Source of the DNA: Trema orientale
Taxonomy: Eukaryota; Streptophyta; Magnoliopsida; Rosales; Cannabaceae
Assembly (NCBI GenBank): GCA_002914845.1
Contig: JXTC01000310.1
Location: 27,702-91,701 of the forward strand
Length of the DNA stretch: 64,000 nt
Direction: 5' to 3'
Shown here: positions 11,705-24,400 of the stretch, in pieces
Layout of the letters: each line of letters starts with the position of its first letter
Numbering within the stretch: position 1 is the first letter of the stretch
Notes under the pieces: model-generated
What the model saw: the letters and a program-made list of their open reading frames with translations, nothing else
The model's database searches: none
What the model was told of the DNA's origin: nothing
Made by a program: the position numbers and the translations under genes

Positions 11705-13628
11705 TCATATCTTGAAATATTCCAAGGCAGAGATTCCATTGAGCCCTTTCTTATAGTAATGCGCGACGAAGTCTTTGACGGTTGTTTCCCGGAAAACTGG
11801 CGGGTTTTCTTCCGATATCAATTCCTTAATAGGCCCGTAAACTCTTAAGCTATTTTCTGGTTGATGATGTGTTCTGAAAAAACTTGCTATTGAAATTCTA
11901 GGGCCTACATTTTTGGCCAGCACTCTATGAGTCACGCTTATGAACTTGTCATTCGAAATTAGCTGCTCAACAAATGAAACACATGATCTTGTTAGAATAT
12001 AGCTTTAGCACTATAATAAGACTATTAACAATGCTTAAGTTGTACTCATTTAAGAGAGAATTTTTATTGATAAATCCATACTCTTCTTAACAAATTCACC
12101 AGAGTCACCTACTTTAGGTGACCCCTACAATGGCCTAGTACTACAGCAGTACAAAATGATTTTGACGAACTACCAAATTACCAATCGATACCAAAATCTA
12201 AAGACAAAATCGAAAGTCTAATTTCTAAAAATACCAAATTACCTGTAATAAGTCTCCAAGATTTATCACTAGAGCTCCGGGAATAGGCGTGACGTCGACC
12301 CATTGATTTTGATGTAGAACTTGGAGACCACCAAGTTGGTCTTGGAGGAGCACAGTAAAGAAGCTACTGTCAGTGTGGTCACTTGTCCCTAATGCCAGTT
12401 CTGGTTCAGGGCATGGTGGGTAGTAATGGGCAAAGGAAATAAGTCCCTCTGAACAACCCATGTTTTCGAGGTGGTTGGAGTTTAGGCCAAGCGATTCCGA
12501 GATCAATTGGAACAGAGTAGATCCAAGTGCCATCACTTTGTCCGAGTATTCCACAAGTATGTCCCTGTAAATTTAGTCCATAATCATTTGAAATATGCAA
12601 TTGTAAAGATCCCCATCTAGAATCCTAACATAGCATTTTTCGCTTGTAATGTTAAGGTGTTCATTTTGAAAGGAATGATACACTCCATCCTGCTTCATAC
12701 CGTAAATTTTTCGTCCCTAAAGCTACTTAGGAACGATGATTACTAATTTAATTCCATTTACATCTAAACTCAAATAACTACGTACTACTAATCCAACAGA
12801 TTAATCTGGGTTCTACCCATTTCGATTTCCCTCGCTCTCTGTTTTACTGGCCATTAGTCACATGTAACGGAGCAGAAATCAATAATTTATTCTCTTCTCT
12901 TTATATATTTAAGAATAATTAATACACTTGTCAAATAAATCATAGAACTCATAATTTCATCTTATGTATCTTTACCATTTCTCTACTTCTATTAATCTAA
13001 TCAATAAGTTCCAAAAATAAATTAGTAACTATTTTGACTCCGAATAAATAAACAAGTTTAATAATCACAAAGTAAAGAACCTGCAAACCGGGGGCAACTC
13101 ATGAGCGCGAGCACCATTAGGAGCCGAAACAAAAGTCAAGGTATCTCTCCAGTTAGTGGCCGGTCCGGAGTAAAGATCGAAGTTGGTATTGTACAGGACC
13201 TTTTTACTCGCGTAATCGCGCGAGTACCACTCCTTCTTGGCCTCAGGATCGAGCTCGTGAAACCCACGCACTCCGTCAAGCGTCGCCTCTAAAACGTTGA
13301 CCGGGACCCCGTGGTTGACCACCTGAAAGAACCCCCAGTTCTCGCACGCGTGCCGAACTTGGTCAACCACCTTGGAGCGGCGTTGACCTTCGATGCCTCC
13401 TAGGTCGATCACTGGGATGCTGAACTTGGATGGTTCAGCTGAACTGGTTTTGTGGAGATCAGTGGCCTTGTCTTGATGGAATATTCGGGGAATCTTGGAT
13501 AAGCCCGCGTCGACCAGTCCCTTGACGCCGGTTTTCGTGTCGTCTAAAGCCTTCAGTTCGATTTGTCTGTCGTAAACGGATTCGGCATCGGTTGTAACGT
13601 CTCCATCTCCGGTGGTTGTCTGTATCAT
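11705..13628 (-). CDS. ACCH-1: 2-oxoglutarate/Fe(II) dioxygenase, ACC-oxidase-homolog type
   Basis: Three exons: 13628-13081, 12564-12243 and 11962-11705, giving 375 residues, normal for the family. Introns are 516 and 280 bp with GT-AG ends. Exon 1 encodes the N-terminal DIOX_N domain ([20 protein letters not shown], then IPVIDLGG and the [13 protein letters not shown] motif). Exon 2 carries [11 protein letters not shown] and the iron ligands H246 and D248 (SDHTD). Exon 3 has the third ligand H302 and R312-x-S314, which binds the 2-oxoglutarate carboxylate. The enzyme should be cytosolic and couple 2-oxoglutarate decarboxylation to oxidation of an unknown small molecule. It lacks evidence of true ACC oxidase function; the N-terminal extension places it with the homologs. 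It is the most divergent intact copy, and the only one with a GT donor at intron 2. Confidence 0.93.
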
Positions 13629-15469
13629 TTTCCTTTTTTTTTTCTTTTTTGGTATTTGTGTTTTAATAAATAGTTAAAATGGAAATATGAATATTTATTC
13701 ACATTTATATATGTATATATAATATTTAATTGTGTCGGGATGGAATGCACAATACGTCTCTCGGACTATTTTATTTTATTTTTCCATGTGTGAAATAGGA
13801 ACAAAATGACTGCATAAGAGTATTATATTTAAATTCTAAAATCTAAATAATTAGCCAAAGATTTGATTGGATTAGATTAGAATAATAAATTGGATTGGAT
13901 TAGAAAATGACTAGTATTTTGTGGTTATAAAATTATAAAGAGCCAAGCAGAACATATTTTTTCTTTAGTACGAGCGCTGATCATCACGAGTAGCAGAAAT
14001 TAAAGCCAATTCGTGACAACGGAACACATCCACATTAAAGTCGGCTTTTTCTCAATAATGGTTGGTTAGGTGTTAGAATGGTAGTTAGCAAGGGTGTGGC
14101 TTGAATCCGCCACCTAATGCTCCTTTACCGAGATTTTGTCACATGAGCTATAAGTTCGTGGTCACATCAAAGTAGTTGAAACTTGGAAAAAAAAAGGAAC
14201 TTATTCCTATCACAACCACAGAATTTTGTGGAGAAAATGATGATCGGATAAATTATTTTTTTATTTTTTTACTTAGATTTTTGGTAGTATCATTCAAAAG
14301 GTGGGCTCTCTTTCTTTTTTTTCTATAATATAAAATCTTTTAAAGCATGAATTATTGAATTTGAAATCAACAAGAGTGTTATCAACACTCTTTTTCCCAC
14401 GATCTTGTCTCATTACTTATTATGTAAATTCAATATATACTTTAGTGGAGCTTATATGTAGTTACTACTTGCTAGTTATATGCTCGCTTTCTTATCTATG
14501 GATTTAAATATTGTGATCCATATTGTGTCAGTGGAAGCACAAATTTCTAATTTGTTGAATCAAATACCAAATTAAATGGATTTACAAAATAAAATATAAA
14601 TAACAAAAAATCAGAAAAAACATAATGATTTATCGTAGTTCAGTTTTTGGCCTACATTTACATTGAAAACAATGAAGAAATTTCACTATAAAAAAAGAAT
14701 ATTATAAAAGTCTAATAAAATTCTGCACACATCTAAATCCCAAATACACCAAGTAATTCTCTCTCACAAAAATATTGAAGATTATAAAGAAAATGTTTTA
14801 CTAATAATCTTGATGCCAATATCAAAAAGGAATAATAAATAAACAAGCTACAAGTAAACAAAATCCAAATACTTGTTTGAACCAAATTCCTACAAATTAA
14901 GAGAGAAAAATATGTATTGAGACATCTAATACAGCTACTCAAAATGAAATTCGTTGTTTGGCTGCTCTGAAATCTCAAGCGGCTACCTAAATGAACAAAT
15001 AAGCAGCTTACACAAGGTCACACACTCTCACAGCTGTTGCCAAACCTCTTCACATAGAAAATATATATATTATATATATATATATGCTAACAAATTTGAG
15101 TAACCAACGAGAAAATAATATGGATAGAACTAACTTGGACAAAAACGACTTTTTGTGCATTTTTAAAAAAAAAATGATATTTTTAAGAGTGTTAAGGAAG
15201 TCATAATCATCGGTCAAGAATTTTTTGACTATAAAAAAATCATTATTTAGGTAGTTAAGAAACTCTTAACCATGCGATCAAAAAGTTATTGATACTCTTA
15301 AAAAAATCAATCTAAAAAAGTACACAAAAGTCATTTTGGCCTTAAGGTAGTCCTACTCATGTCATTTTCTAGTAACCAACTCATTAAGGAAAGGGTAACA
15401 AATATGTAGTTCAGAAGGGAATCAAGAAAGACTTAATGATTTTGGGCCGATGGCCTAAACTAAATGGCT
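13629..15469. other. ACCH-1 upstream region and intergenic DNA
   Basis: The promoter of ACCH-1 should lie just above 13628. TATATATAATATT at about 13710-13722 is a candidate TATA region but is within AT-rich sequence. Nothing else recognised up to 15.4 kb except a TA run at 15060-15086. Confidence 0.4.
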
Positions 15470-15575
15470 TAAATTAAGCCACGATCCAACACAACATTTA
15501 CGACTTAGGTCCCAATTATAAATTTTCAGCACGCATTATTAGAGACAAAAGCAGAGTGTCTTTGCAAAGGCCCAA
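15470..15575. repeat. Direct repeat R1, left copy
   Basis: AAATTAAGCCACGATCCAAC through GCATTATTAGAGACAAAAGC recurs at 17431-17530 with few changes. The two copies bracket a 1.9-kb block rich in repeats. It could be the duplicated ends of an unrecognised element. Confidence 0.6.
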
Positions 15576-15732
15576 ACTGTGGCCCAAATAAATGGCTTAA
15601 TTTAAGGGGGATTTTACAGAAATACAGTTTTGTATACAAAATGATTAAAAAATACGATTAGCGGATAAAAAAGAATAAAAAAATACGACTTTAATTGAAA
15701 AAACCTTGCAAAAATACGACCTGTCTAAGTTA

Positions 15733-16023
15733 GAGAAATTTAGGCGGATGGCCAAAATTTTAAATTTGATTAAGTAGATGTCCACTTTTAAAATTTTATA
15801 GCTAAATGTCCAGGTAGATATATTTTTACACTTGGTAGATACACATATCTACTAATTTTAGTTAATGTTCTGAAATGCACTGGGTATATAATTTTTTATA
15901 CTTAGTATATAAAATTTTATATTTAGTATATATGCATATATACCAGATATTTTGCTATAACTTTTGACAAAGGAATATTTACTGAAATTAGGCCCAAAAT
16001 TTGGTCATATTTCTATAAGCCCC
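15733..16023. mobile_element. 291-bp repeat M2, copy 1
   Basis: Starts GAGAAATTTAGGCGGATGGC and ends TTTCTATAAGCCCC. The flanks TCTAAGTTA (15724-15732) and TCTAAGTTT (16024-16032) are a 9-bp duplication with one mismatch. A second copy of exactly the same length lies at 48324-48614. Sub-terminal sequences are weakly inverted (GGCCAAAATTTT against the complement GACCAAATTTTGG). Non-coding; probably a Mutator-like MITE. Confidence 0.75.
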
Positions 16024-16565
16024 TCTAAGTTTTACACGGCCATTAGGCCCAATGCTTAAATAAGTTAGAAGGGAGCCCAATGCGTATGTTGACACGTGCA
16101 TAAAACGGGTCAGACATCGGGCTAATGTCATATGCATCAAGTGTCACATTTATCTATTTTATTTTTTAAAAATTTTAATTTGTGCTTTATCTGCACACCC
16201 TTTTACCCAATTTTAAACTTTTCACTCATAATTAAGTTTAAATATTTTGTGTATTTTTTTTGGCATTTTAGAAATTATAGATTTTTAAATTACAATACCA
16301 CACATTATTTGAATAATATTTTGAAGTGAAATGTGTCAAATTTTTTTAATAAAATAAATACATGATAAAGTCTTTCCTTTATTTTTTTTGCAACAAGAAA
16401 ACCTCTCCCCCATATAAAATAAGTAACACGATAAAATACTTATAGCAACCTTTTTTTTTCTTTAAATTTATAAAGAATGTAAAATACCATTTCCCATTTA
16501 CTGAATATTATAAGTAATATAATAAGATATTCATGGATATTGAATTTCTTACTCATTTTACTTGG

Positions 16566-17015
16566 TAACTTTGTTGGATACCTATAGTATCTTCACCCTC
16601 CATATTTACCTAAATACCATAATTAATACAGTAAGATACCGATGAGTATTGATTTTTTTCCTAACAGAATACCAAGATAACATAGTTAGATACCTATGGT
16701 ATCTTTTTTTTTCCCCGATTTACTTGGATACATTGAGTATCATAGTATTATACTTGTGGTTTCTCCTAAATTACTCACATAAAAAGGGTAACCTAGTTGG
16801 ATACTTGTAGTATCTTTACCCTCCAAATTTACCTAAATACTATAAGTAATACAGTAACCGATGAGTATTGATTTTTTTTTCTAACAGGATACCAAGATAA
16901 CATGGTTGGATATCTATCTCCCAAATTACCCAGATAAAAAGGTAACCTGATTAGATACTTATGGTATGTTTCGCCTTCCAAATTTACCTAAATATCATAA
17001 GTAATATAATAAGTA
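16566..17015. repeat. Degenerate tandem repeat, about three units
   Basis: Units begin TTGGATACCTATAGTATCTT (16574), TTGGATACTTGTAGTATCTT (16797) and TTAGATACTTATGGTATGTT (16951), each followed by a CC(C)TCC..TTTACCTAAATA block. Spacing is uneven (about 223 and 154 bp) because the middle parts differ. AT-rich, non-coding. Confidence 0.7.
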
Positions 17016-17194
17016 AAATATGTATAAAATCAGTCAAAAAAAAAAAAAGAAACAAAATAAAAAAATGCCTACTAAATAAACTTATATAGAAAATTAGAGA
17101 ATAAAAAATTGTTAAAATAAAAAAAAGGGACGAAAAACGGTTTTAAAAGTTCTATTTTTTAAGAAATTAAAAAAAAAGATAATTGTGCACGTCA

Positions 17195-17228
17195 GCACGT
17201 CAGGCGGTGTCAGCAGCACCTGACGTGC
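17195..17228. repeat. Short hairpin
   Basis: GCACGTCAGG (17195-17204) and CCTGACGTGC (17219-17228) form a perfect 10-bp stem with a 14-nt loop; a partial extra GCACGTCAG lies just before. Both arms contain ACGT cores. Probably the tip of a TIR element. Confidence 0.6.
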
Positions 17229-17430
17229 TAACACGCACAACAAAGGGGCTTTCAACAAGTTTTATTAATATATATATAAAAAGAATTAAAAAAGAAAAGA
17301 CTGACGCGTGTACGGTAAACGTAAAAAGACAAAGGATTTTATGGAAGTCCGTATTATTTAAGTATTTTGATTATACCACCGTATAAAACAAAGAGTTTGT
17401 CAAAAGGTCGTAACTCAGCTAATTTTCTCT

Positions 17431-17530
17431 AAATTAAGCCACGATCCGATACAACATTTACGACTTAGGTCCCAATCATACATTTTCAGCATGCATTATT
17501 GGAGACAAAAGCTTTGCAAAGAGTGTCTTT
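17431..17530. repeat. Direct repeat R1, right copy
   Basis: Second copy of the repeat at 15470-15575, same orientation. Confidence 0.6.
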
Positions 17531-18536
17531 TTTATGCTATCATGATTCACTACTTGATATCAAAGTTTAGGATAAAAGATTAAGATGAAAAAATTAGAGG
17601 ACAAAGTGATATAATAACTACTACCAACCATTATATTAACCCAATAGAGAAGGCAACAAAAAAATGGTAAGTTGTGCTCTAACTATTTGATTAGACTCTT
17701 CTACAATAGAAAGTTTTTTTTATTTTTTTTTATTTTTTTTTTCCTCCTCATAAGACACACCTTGTAACACTTGGAAATGTCTTGATTTGGCCGTGTGTTG
17801 CAAATGAACCAAAGTGGCCTATTTATTGGCCATTTGTTCTCGGGCAGTCCATCAAGAAGTGTATGCCGCTCAGGTAAAGCCACTACGTGATTTCATGTAA
17901 TGAAAGCGTCAAAATGTGATGGAGGGCATCTTTTTATTGGGTTACTTGGTGTTGATATCTTCAAAGTATAGGTATCTCCTATATGTTGTAGCTTACTTTA
18001 TTGTTCATAGGACAGTAGTCCAAATCATACACATTCATCAGCGGATGTTGGAGAGCAAGGTAAGGGTGGTTCTTAGACGTGACTGTTCGGTTTGAGCCTT
18101 AGAAGAAATGAGAAGGAAAATCTTAAAGATTATACCATTTGTCACCAAGTTTGAATTTTCTTTCCTAGACCTGAGAAAGTGAAACCTTTTCCATGACAAG
18201 GGTAAAATACGCCGCATAGCTTATTACGACTAGAAAGCCCTCAAAATTGGTAGTTGTGTCCGAGCTCTCTTTAAGCTCACTAGAGGATTCGGCTGGTGAA
18301 AGCTGCCGCCTCTCTTCGCAATGCCAGTGTTGATCAAAACACAGTAATTCATTCAAGTTTTCCAGCAAACAGCTCTACTTTGCCTATTAAGAGCATTGTT
18401 ATATAGCATAACATGTAGATTTTTTGGGAAAGCCAGGTGAAAATAGCAATAAAGTAACTTAAAAAACCAAGAATTCGTAACTAGGATTTTTAGCATTTTG
18501 GTTATTGTGACGCTTCTTTGTCTACCATTGCCAAGG
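17531..18536. other. 3' flank of ACCH-2
   Basis: Holds a segment (about 18000-18370) whose parts recur downstream of other copies, for example 47100-47420 (CCGAGCTCTCTTT...CAAGTTTTCCAGCAAA). It therefore belongs to the duplicated unit, but no coding frame is recognised in it. Confidence 0.5.
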
Positions 18537-20153
18537 TCAGAGCCTGAAGTGCGATAGAGCAGAAGTGCCATCGAGGCCTTTTGAATTGTAGTGGGCAATG
18601 AAGTTTTGGATAGTAGTCTCCCTGTACTTTCGAGGATCATCTTCTGTTAACAACTCCTTGATGGGTCCATATGTTCTCAAAGATGACTGAAGATCTGACC
18701 TGAAAAAACATGCAACAGATACTCGAGGACCTTTGCGATTCGCCAGCACTCTGTGTTCAACACTTCTTAACCTGTCATTTGATATAAGCTGGAAAAACCA
18801 ACAAAATAGTTCATCAATTATCTACAACTGATTGTTGTTTTTCAGTATGAAACTTGATTGAGAAATACTAGTGTTTATGCATCTCGTTGTCTCCATAATG
18901 TAAACCAATATAGTAAATATAAAAATGAATATTGATTCTGATAAAACTAAGACGTCCATGTTCCAAAACTTCAATATGTGATTGAATAAATTTGAAGGGT
19001 TAACAAAGCATCATTAATGACAAACAACAACAAAGATGCAAGGGCAGGTGCAGAGCTCAAAACTTGCCTGTAATAGATCTCCAATGTTAATAACCAAAGC
19101 CCCTGGAATGGGGCGAACATCGATCCAACGGTTCTGATGAAGAACTTGAAGGCCGCCAATTATTTGGTCTAGTAGAAGCACAGTGAGGAAGTCACCATCA
19201 GTGTGCTTGCTTGTTGCCATGGTTAGTTCTGGCTCCGGACAAGCAGGAGAATAATGGCACAGAACAGCAAGCCCTTCAGCGCAATCCATGTGTTTCAAGT
19301 AGTTTCTATTTAGCCCAAGGGCTTCTGATAGCAGCTCAAACAATGAGATTCCCAGCTTCATTACCTGATTTGAGTACTCCAACAGTACATCTCTAGTATA
19401 TTTTTTTTCCAAGAACAAGTACAAGATGGTTATATATGCATCATGTATATGGTAATTTACAATAGAAAATTAATGCCTTGAAATAGACTAGTAAAGCAAA
19501 TAAAGAGAAAATAGGAAGTGTCATTTTGGGCAAAGTCCAGAGTCATGAAAGGTCAGAAAACAGAGTTCCTATATGTAACAACTATAGATAATAAAAATTA
19601 TTAACTTGAAATTAAGGTTTCAAACATGTTTCCATCTTTTTTTGTACCTGAATGCCACTGGCAACTCCTCTGGCCTAGGAGGAGTAGGAGCCCTTACACA
19701 ATACGTGGTGTCCCTCCAATTGGCTGCAGGTGCTCGAAACAGATCAAAATTGCTATTGTAACGTACCGTTCTCTTCGGATCGCGCGTATAAAACTCTTTC
19801 TTCACCTCAGTCTCTTGCTCATAAAACCTCCTCACTCCGGCCTCCATTTCCTCCAAAACACTTTGAGGAACACCATGATTCACCACCTGAAAAAATCCCC
19901 TTGTCTCGGCCGCAACTCGGACTTCATTCACGATCTCTTGACGTCGAATCGAATCTTCTTCGACGTTTTCAAGATCAACCACCGGAATACTTAGTTCGGT
20001 CTCATCGGAAACCGAATTGGGTGGTGGATTCTCCTGCGGTTCATAGAAAATACGTGGGACTTTGGTAATCCCAGAATCGGCTAGTCCTTTAACACCGGCT
20101 TTGGTGTCGTCAAAAGCTTTGAGTTCACTTGCTCTGTCATAGTTAAGCTCCAT
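18537..20153 (-). CDS. ACCH-2: 2-oxoglutarate/Fe(II) dioxygenase
   Basis: Exons 20153-19648, 19392-19068 and 18788-18537 give 360 residues. I start at the ATG at 20153 ([16 protein letters not shown]). The frame is open further upstream, to 20231, but has no ATG there. Intron 1 is GT-AG. Intron 2 begins with GC after CAG (CAG|GCAAGT), a recognised minor donor class. The iron ligands are H232, D234 and H289, with R299-x-S301 for 2-oxoglutarate. The [11 protein letters not shown] motif and an extra Ile in [10 protein letters not shown] separate it from its neighbours. Its closest relative in the window is the dead psi-11. The substrate is unknown. Confidence 0.92.
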
Positions 20154-20768
20154 AGCCTTTACTACTCGATTGATCCACCAGTTCTCTTTCAAGAAGTTTT
20201 GAGGTTTTGGTACTGCTTTAAAAGGGTGCACTGACTAGCATAATTTACAGAGGGGGAAAGAAAAAGTTGTAATTAAATTTTGCTGTGAAATTTGTAGTTG
20301 GGAGTTTCCTTAATGCCAAAAGGACAATGTAAGCATATGGTAGCTATTTCAAGCAAAAAAAAAAAAAAAAAAAAAAAAAGCATATGGTAGCTGTGCCTGA
20401 GTTTGGCACGTTATTCATTCAAGCGGCCGACAAAAGTGGTTATGAATCTAAAATAGTACATTTTAAAGCAATGGAGATTTAAAAGAACCAATTTTATGAC
20501 ACGCATATAATTGAATCAAATGCATTGAGTTAATATTAAAATTCGACAAAAGACACCATTTTTCTTCGCTTTATAATCGTTGAGGCCATTATTAGACTTG
20601 TATGGAGGACGTGGAAAATCCTGGTCCAAATCTTCTGGCACTTTCTGCACCACCAATAAAACTTCGCTATTTTTTAACAAAGTAAATCGCTGAACTTCTT
20701 GGCAACATTTATATGTTTTCTTATTTGTGAAAAGTGAAATAGATGATGGAAATTTTCTCCATCAACAA
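20154..20768. other. ACCH-2 upstream region
   Basis: Expected promoter side of ACCH-2. It contains a poly-A tract (20351-20379) flanked on both sides by the short direct repeat GCATATGGTAGCT, which suggests slippage or a small retro-insertion. No other feature. Confidence 0.5.
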
Positions 20769-20777
20769 ACTGAGAAA

Positions 20778-20929
20778 GGAGGCGGCTATAGTAGGGGCGT
20801 CCCTACGTAAGGTCCATGTTTATACACTGTTTAATAGGAATCTGTGGAGAATCTATTTATATGCAGATTCTCATCAAATGGTGTATAGACAGGGCCTTAC
20901 ATAGAGATGCCCCTACTATAGACGCGCCC
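20778..20929. mobile_element. Palindromic Mutator-like MITE, copy c
   Basis: A 152-bp element between ACTGAGAAA (20769-20777) and ACTGAAAAA (20930-20938), a 9-bp duplication with one change. The arms carry GGCTATAGTAGGGGCGTCCC and its inverted counterpart. The interior is shorter than in copy a. Confidence 0.85.
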
Positions 20930-21010
20930 ACTGAAAAAATCTTCACTCTCTACTTTTGAAAAACAAAAAAACATAAGTGTTGTCAAGTAAGTCTTATGAA
21001 TTTCGTAAGA

Positions 21011-21162
21011 GGGGAGGGTTATAGTAGGGACGCCCCTACGTAGGGCCTCCCTTTATACACTGTTTGATTGGAATCTGTGGGGAATCTGTTTATACATAGA
21101 TTCTCATCAAACGGTGTATAGAAGGGCCCTACGTAGGGACGCTCCTACTGTAGATGCGCCCC
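21011..21162. mobile_element. Palindromic Mutator-like MITE, copy d
   Basis: A 152-bp element between TTCGTAAGA (21002-21010) and TTCATAAGA (21163-21171), a 9-bp duplication with one change. Same arms and centre as copy c, which lies only 81 bp away. Confidence 0.85.
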
Positions 21163-21448
21163 TTCATAAGATATTTGAAAGTGTTGAATCTTTAAAGTTA
21201 CCAGGACAAACCCAACTGAAAGGGGTTGACAATATTTCCCTCCATAAAAGCTTGAAACCGCAATAGTATTAGCCACTAAGACAGTACTAGTTTTAATATT
21301 CATGATAACAATCCAATATTTTCCAATACAGAATCATATATCCAATCTACATAATATCATTTGGTCTATAAGCCATTTTTTACACCGAGTCTCAACCTTC
21401 AGTCCTTCATCATTTTGTTTTGAGTCTTGAAACGATCCAAGGCCAAAG

Positions 21449-24400
21449 TCACCATTCTGTTTTGACGAGCTTGAAATGCTGCAAGGCCGAAGTCCCATCG
21501 AGGCCTTTTGCACTAGAATAAGCACAATAGTCCTTCACTGTGGTTTCTCTATACTTGGGAGGATTATGTTCTGATAACAACTCCTTGATGGGTCCGTACA
21601 GTTTTGAGGTTGGCTGTGACAACCCGTATAAAGAAAAAAAAAGGGTTTGAATAATATTAAATAAATAATATAAAGATAAATGAAATGACAAAAGGACCCT
21701 TGATTAATATATACTATTTAGGGACACATTGGTAATTCTATTAGAGACAGTTTAAGAAACCTTAAAACTAATAATCTGCTCAGTTTTATACGTACGCTTT
21801 ATGAGAAAGGCAGAGAGGCAGCCAATAGTTTCAAGGAAGAAGGAGAAGCAAGAAGAGGATTCAATTCATTCGAATGTTAAGGTAATTAACTGTAGTCTAT
21901 TGAGTCTACATGCACTAATTAGATTTTTGGGGATTGAAATTGCATGTCTAGGGTTAGGATTTTAATTTGTCCATAAATAATTTATAAACTATTAGGATGA
22001 ATCTGATAGAAGATGAAGCCTATTGAGATTAGAATTCAAGCAAGACAAATTTTAAGTGATTTGGTTTGGTAAATAGAAAGTTATGAATTTTTGAGTTTTG
22101 GGCTAAGATGTAAAAACGTAGCAGAGATTACGACTAGCTTTTCAGAAAACTTTACAGATCTGATTAGGTCATATTTGTATGGTTGGAAAGCTTATCGAAT
22201 TATCTTTCCAACGGTATATAATTTGTCAAAAACAGACTTATAAACAGAGATTTATAGCCAATTGAAGTGAGTACTACGAATCTGAAAAAAATCTAAAACT
22301 TTGAGTACTTTTAGCAAAACGTGGCTGCGGCTTGTCCGACTGTACGGGGCTTACCTATAGACTCTATAGCTACATTCTTAGTACTTTTAGGACCCCATGA
22401 CTTGTAGAATATTTCTTCTAAGTCTGGTGATTTTTAGAGAGATATTAGAATTGTTATGAATCATAAGAAATTGACATTATTGGGAATAGCTATAGAGTTG
22501 ATTATAGAAGATGCATATGCAGTAAGTAGTCAATACTTTTAGCATAATTAGAGTATGATTTTATTGTTGTGATACTTATATATGATTTGTGTGATAATAG
22601 GCGTTTGAGAGATTATGTGGATTATTTTGGTTAAATAGGCAAAGCGAAAGAGGTAAGTAACTTTTGATCTTTTCTAGTAGTTTTTCTCATCTAAAAGCTA
22701 AATGTTTTATTGTCTTACTATTTCTAATAGAATCATGTTTACAAGTATTTTCTTTAAAATATGATTTCAAGTAAAAATATATTTTGGTAATAAGACTATT
22801 TAGTGAAAGAAATCTATTTTATTGAAATAACGTAATTTTTGTGAAAATAGTATGATTCTATATTTTGTACTAAATTATGGATCAAGTATATGAATTACTA
22901 TTGAACATGATTACAAGAAAATTATTTTGGAATGAGTACGATGTTATAATGAGATGAAGGTAAAATTGTTTTTGATTCGTTATTGTAAATAAGTGTTTTG
23001 AAACTCTCTTCAGTGACTATGCACGTAGACCCAATCCACAGGGGTTATATGTGGACAGTACTGACCTAGCTGCAGGGTTAAATATAGTAGATTCGTGATT
23101 CGTACCCGGCTATAGGGGTTATCTGTAGTAGATTCGGACCCGGCTACAGGGGTTATTTGTGGCAGATTCGAACCCTGCTACAGGGGTAATTTGTGGCAGA
23201 TTCGGACCTAGTCACAGGGGTTAAGTGTGGCCATAGTCGCCAAAAACTGGGGAGAAGTAATTGACTAAAAGGGATTCGAAAAGACAGATTTGGAAACTTA
23301 TTTCTTGTTTTGTGAAATTGTTTACTAAACGACTTGATTTGAATATTTTCTAAAGTATTGATTTCTGAATCCAAATTTGTTCTGAAAAATATTTGTTAAT
23401 GATTTTAGTCTACATATGCTTGATCCAACTAGATAAGGTTACTGGTTACTTACTGAGCTTCTAGCTCACCTTTTTATTTTTCCTCCCAGGTTTTAAAGAT
23501 TATCAGTTAACAGACTCACAAAGGGAACTTATTTAGTAATAATTGAGGTACATAGTTCAAAGAGAGGAACTCTTCATCTTGATTGTGAAAATGTAAAGAC
23601 TCGGAAGGTTGATTATTTTGAATTTATTGGATTATAGTTTTTACTGTATAATATTTATTTTGAGTATTTGGAGACTTTATAAGAGTTGTTAAATTTTATG
23701 TTATATATTGGTATTTATTGGAGACTAAATATTCTTAATTATATTGGTTTATAGAAAGATGCCTTGCATGCCTATGGGACTTTGCTTTATGAGCATGCGG
23801 CGCACGTCCTCGGATGTGGGGCGTGACATTGGCAACACACCTGTGCAGAAGAAGCTAGCAACAGATACTCTGGGACCCTTATGGCTCGACAAGACTCTGT
23901 GCTCAACACTTTCGAATCTATCATTTGATATGAGCTGAACAAAACAAAAATGAAGACAATACGTAATTTGAATAACTATCAGTTAAGAAAGAAACTCCTT
24001 GTATACATGACCACATCTAGAACTATGCAAAATGCTTTACAATATCAACTTTGTAATGCGAATTTTGAGCTGCTTTGGAAAATGATAAGATCGTCTGTCC
24101 TTTGTCAGTGCGGAACACACGTGAATTTTTCTTGTTTGTGACAAGAGTGTCACAAGCAAAATTCTTGGAACTCTTTTACGACTGCGGTAGATTGAAGTCT
24201 AATCCTAGATCGGTAAAGTCTTGCTATCTTTCCGGCAATTTGTGTTGAGAATTGAACTTGTTTGATAACATCTATAATTTTTTTTTTCCTTTGTTTTATA
24301 AAAATAAATAGAAGGTGAAAACACAATCAAGATGTTTGAGGAAATTCCTACCATTAATATTACTTTTGAAACCAAAAAACAAAAATAAAATGACAACCAA

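Noticed and set aside
13101..13292. Plus-strand frame over ACCH-1 exon 1
   Set aside because: Antisense shadow of the dioxygenase exon. The same holds for the plus-strand frames at 19211, 19626, 19730, 37438, 38403, 61203, 61957 and 62231.
20154..20231. Longer N-terminus for ACCH-2 starting at 20231
   Set aside because: The first codon there is GTG, not ATG; plants do not normally start on it, and the ATG at 20153 gives a family-typical N-terminus.
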